A stretch of 33,432 nucleotides of DNA from positions 1 to 33,432 of the forward strand of contig CAUZJO010000037.1 in assembly GCA_963580245.1 (NCBI GenBank), written 5' to 3'. Made by a program: the position numbers and the translations under genes. Source of the stretch: CAUZJO01 sp963580245 (lineage in GTDB: Bacteria; Sumerlaeota; Sumerlaeia; MVZB01). The notes under the pieces are model-generated. The model worked only from the letters and a program-made list of their open reading frames with translations, had not been told where the DNA came from and did not search any database. This document shows positions 31,293-33,432 of the stretch, piece by piece (within the stretch, counting starts at the first letter, position 1; every line of letters starts with the position of its first letter).

Positions 31293-32942
31293 ATGCGGAA
31301 AGTTCTTCGGATTCATCCCGATGACGACCTCATGGTTGCCCTGCGCAACCTCTCGAGGGGGGAACATATCCACGAGGATGGTGTTTCTCTGGAGCTTCGG
31401 GACCCCGTTCCCGCCAAACAGAAGTTCGCGATCCGTCATATCCCGGCAGGGGGGGTCGTGCGGATGTATGGCGTGCTCGTCGGCCGGGCCGTCGACGACC
31501 TGAGCGCGGGCGAGCGGCTCACGCCAAGCCGCATCCGCCACGACTCCGAATCTTTTCACTATCGAGCCGAACACCGGGCGTGGTCACCCCCGGAGGTCGC
31601 CGCCTTGTCGGAGCAGACCTTCGACGGCTATTGGCGCGACGACGGAAAAGTCGGGACAGCCAACCACTGGCTGGTCGTTCCGCTGGTATTTTGCGAGAAC
31701 CGCAATCTTGACTACCTCAAGCAAGCCCTGGTCAAGGAACTGGGCTACTCGACCGCCCAGGCTTATCAACGGCATGTCCGGGAGTTGATCGAGCTTTACC
31801 GGTCGGGAAAGGGCCCGCAAGAATTGTTGGCTTGGGAGCCGGGCCAACAGGGCGGCTCGGGAACGCGGCAACGCCTCTTTCCCAATGTCGACGGCGTCAA
31901 GTTTCTCGCCCATTCGCTCGGATGCGGTGAGACGAACGAGGATTCACGTGAATTATGTGGTCTGCTGGCCGGGTACATCACGCATCCCAACGTGGCCGGC
32001 GTCACGGTCCTCAGCCTGGGGTGCCAGAAGGCCCAGAGGGCGATGATCGAGGAAGAAATCCACCGCCGCTGCCCCGAGTTCAGCAAACCCTTCCTTTTTT
32101 TCGAGCAGCAGAGGAGCCGTTCGGAGCGAGACATGCTCACCGAGGCCGTCAAGCAGACGTTCGTGGGTCTGATCGGGGCCAACGAACTGCGGCGGCGGCC
32201 CGCCGGGCTGGACCGACTCGTGGTCGGCATGGAGTGCGGCGGCTCCGATGGGTTCTCGGGCATCTCGGCCAACCCGGCCATGGGTTACACAAGTGATCTT
32301 ATTGTGGCCCTGGGTGGCGCGGTTATCCTCGCTGAATTCCCTGAGTTATGCGGCGTGGAGCAGGACCTCATCGATCGGTGCGTCAACCAAGAGGTGGCGC
32401 AGCGGTTCATCGAGCTGATGACCGGATACGAAGCGCAGGCCCGGGCCGTCGGGTCGAATTTTGATGTCAATCGATCTCCGGGAAACGAGCGCGAGGGCCT
32501 GTTGACGGGGGCCATGAAATCGGCGGGGGCGGCCCGCAAGGGGGGAACGTCGCCCGTCACCGACGCTCTCGATTACCCTGAGTGGGTAACCCAACCGGGA
32601 CTCAACCTGCTGTGCACTCCGGGCGGCGACGTGCAGTCAACCACGGCGATGGCGGGGGCGGGGGCCAATCTGCTTATCTTCTCCACGGGTCTGGGGACGC
32701 CCACCGGGAACGCCGTGGCGCCGGTGATCAAGGTTTCATCCAACACGTCGTTGGCGCGGCGGTTGCCGGACATCATCGATTTCGATGCCGGGAGAATCGT
32801 CGGGGGCGACCAGGCGATCGAGCAAGCGGGTCGGGATCTCCTGAACTTGTGCGTCGAGGTAGCTGGCGGACAAGTCACGCCCAAGGCCGTCGAGCTCGGG
32901 CAGGATGATTTCATTCCCTGGAAACGCGGCGTCTCGCTCTAA
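31293..32942 (+). CDS. UxaA-family hydro-lyase (altronate dehydratase-like)
   Basis: This 549-residue protein belongs to the UxaA altronate/galactarate dehydratase family of iron-dependent sugar-acid dehydratases. It has both parts: a small N-terminal SAF-like domain (about 1-95, with IHPDDDLMVALRNLSRGEHI) and the large catalytic domain. The latter contains AHSLGCGETNEDSRELCGLL (His207, Cys211), LGCQKAQRAMIEEEI, GMECGGSDGFSGISANPAMG, and PGGDVQSTTAMAGAGANLLI, then FSTGLGTPTGNAVAPVIKV. All resemble the family, which is usually about 500 residues; the extra length is in the N-terminal half. Which sugar acid it dehydrates is not clear. The adjacent aminotransferase suggests a short catabolic unit for an uncommon sugar acid or amino sugar, and the strand ends with a palindromic terminator. 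Confidence 0.88.
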   Translation: MRKVLRIHPDDDLMVALRNLSRGEHIHEDGVSLELRDPVPAKQKFAIRHIPAGGVVRMYGVLVGRAVDDLSAGERLTPSRIRHDSESFHYRAEHRAWSPPEVAALSEQTFDGYWRDDGKVGTANHWLVVPLVFCENRNLDYLKQALVKELGYSTAQAYQRHVRELIELYRSGKGPQELLAWEPGQQGGSGTRQRLFPNVDGVKFLAHSLGCGETNEDSRELCGLLAGYITHPNVAGVTVLSLGCQKAQRAMIEEEIHRRCPEFSKPFLFFEQQRSRSERDMLTEAVKQTFVGLIGANELRRRPAGLDRLVVGMECGGSDGFSGISANPAMGYTSDLIVALGGAVILAEFPELCGVEQDLIDRCVNQEVAQRFIELMTGYEAQARAVGSNFDVNRSPGNEREGLLTGAMKSAGAARKGGTSPVTDALDYPEWVTQPGLNLLCTPGGDVQSTTAMAGAGANLLIFSTGLGTPTGNAVAPVIKVSSNTSLARRLPDIIDFDAGRIVGGDQAIEQAGRDLLNLCVEVAGGQVTPKAVELGQDDFIPWKRGVSL

Positions 32943-33001
32943 GCCCCCTTCTCCAATTCAGACCGCTCGGATTCACTGATTCTTCACTTCACAAATAAAA
33001 T

Positions 33002-33031
33002 GGGCCCCGGCATCGCGCGATGCCGGGGCCC
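33002..33031. terminator. Bidirectional terminator palindrome
   Basis: A perfect 30-bp palindrome with no mismatches (GGGCCCCGGCATCGCGCGAT and its complement) lies between two convergent genes. On the minus strand it is followed by ATTTTATTT, so it should be a good intrinsic terminator for the gene ending at 33058. On the plus strand no T-run follows, but it could still end transcription from the altronate-dehydratase-like gene. Confidence 0.8.
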
Positions 33032-33057
33032 TAGATCAATCCTCAGAGTTGCAAGGG

Positions 33058-33432
33058 TTACTCAACCAGGAACGAACCCAACTCCACCGGAATTTTGTCG
33101 GCGTCTTCGACCAGCAACAGGTAGTCGACGACGAACACGTCATCCGCATCGCCCGCCGCGCGGTTGTTCACCCCGACGTCGGCGCCATTGGACGGCACGC
33201 ATAGGTTAACAGGCCGTTGGGATCCGACGCGGGCGTGATGTCCACCCAACCGACGCTCGGTATAGCGGTGACCGTATTCTTGACCGCCCCGTCGTTATAG
33301 AACAGGCTGATGGCCGCCGTGCCGTCCCCGTCCGAGTCGTCGATGCACATCAGCAACGACTGCGGCTGACCCAGATTGACCGACTGGCCGGTCGCCAGGT
33401 CGTTGTCGGCGTTGAACACCCGGTTCGAGAAG
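33058..33432 (-). pseudogene. Secreted-type protein, C-terminal part, frame-disrupted, runs off right edge
   Basis: The C-terminal end of a minus-strand protein enters from beyond the window. The upstream frame reads SNRVFNADNDLATGQSVNLG, then QSLLMCIDDSDGDGTAAISL, and GWVDITPASDPNGLLTYA, where it breaks near 33195-33205. The downstream frame continues VPSNGADVGVNNRAAGDADD, then VFVVDYLLLVEDADKIPVEL and GSFLVE before the stop at 33058. Both halves have normal composition, and they join naturally after LLTYA-C, so one lost or gained base is the likely cause. Asp-rich, dockerin-like or adhesin-like strands are typical of secreted planctomycete proteins; I cannot name the family. The start lies outside the window. 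Confidence 0.6.

Overview
The window is GC-rich, tightly packed bacterial chromosomal DNA. Three things suggest an uncultured member of Planctomycetota or a related lineage such as Hydrogenedentota. These are a very large double-FtsX ABC permease of a type common in that group, an eight-repeat PQQ propeller, and fragments of secreted proteins carrying the GQPxxGxMxGGxYxxxxGFW signature. The lineage is inferred from protein style only. No phage, transposase or CRISPR array is visible.

Layout. Plus strand, 0.1-4.1 kb: an unrecognised membrane-anchored protein, a YgfZ folate-binding protein, a small membrane protein that overlaps it, and an exported glutathione peroxidase. Minus strand, 4.4-6.4 kb: two adjacent sugar isomerase/epimerase genes (COG1082-type TIM barrels), both broken by frameshifts or a stop, then a tRNA-Val(GAC). 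Minus strand, 6.8-20.5 kb: a long run of genes pointing one way from a good sigma-70-like promoter at about 20.53 kb. In transcription order these are a broken secreted protein, a PQQ propeller, a HemN-like radical SAM protein, a chorismate-lyase-like protein, a halogenase-like flavoprotein, a glycosyltransferase, a hotdog thioesterase, an EamA-like membrane protein, a PaaK-like acyl-CoA ligase, an ABC ATPase with its giant permease, and a secreted lectin-fold-like protein.

Plus strand, 20.9-32.9 kb: a TPR-like glycine-rich secreted protein, a PII signalling protein, DNA polymerase X, PurH, a PurE-like/Sua5 fusion, a lipoprotein, a 36-bp imperfect inverted repeat, TrmD with an overlapping second SPOUT-type methyltransferase, a class III aminotransferase resembling glutamate-1-semialdehyde aminomutase, and a full-length altronate-dehydratase-like protein. 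A perfect 30-bp palindrome separates the last gene from a frame-broken minus-strand gene that runs off the right edge.

The two most interesting items are these. (1) The 25891-27321 gene joins a full-length PurE-like domain, which has lost the PurE catalytic residues, through a long disordered linker to an intact threonylcarbamoyl-AMP synthase domain. (2) The minus-strand cluster groups enzymes that could together make, activate, modify, glycosylate and export a small chorismate-derived aromatic compound, with no polyketide synthase or NRPS present. The product is inferred, not shown. At least three genes in the window are clearly frame-disrupted and a fourth probably is. The disruptions could be real decay or assembly error.
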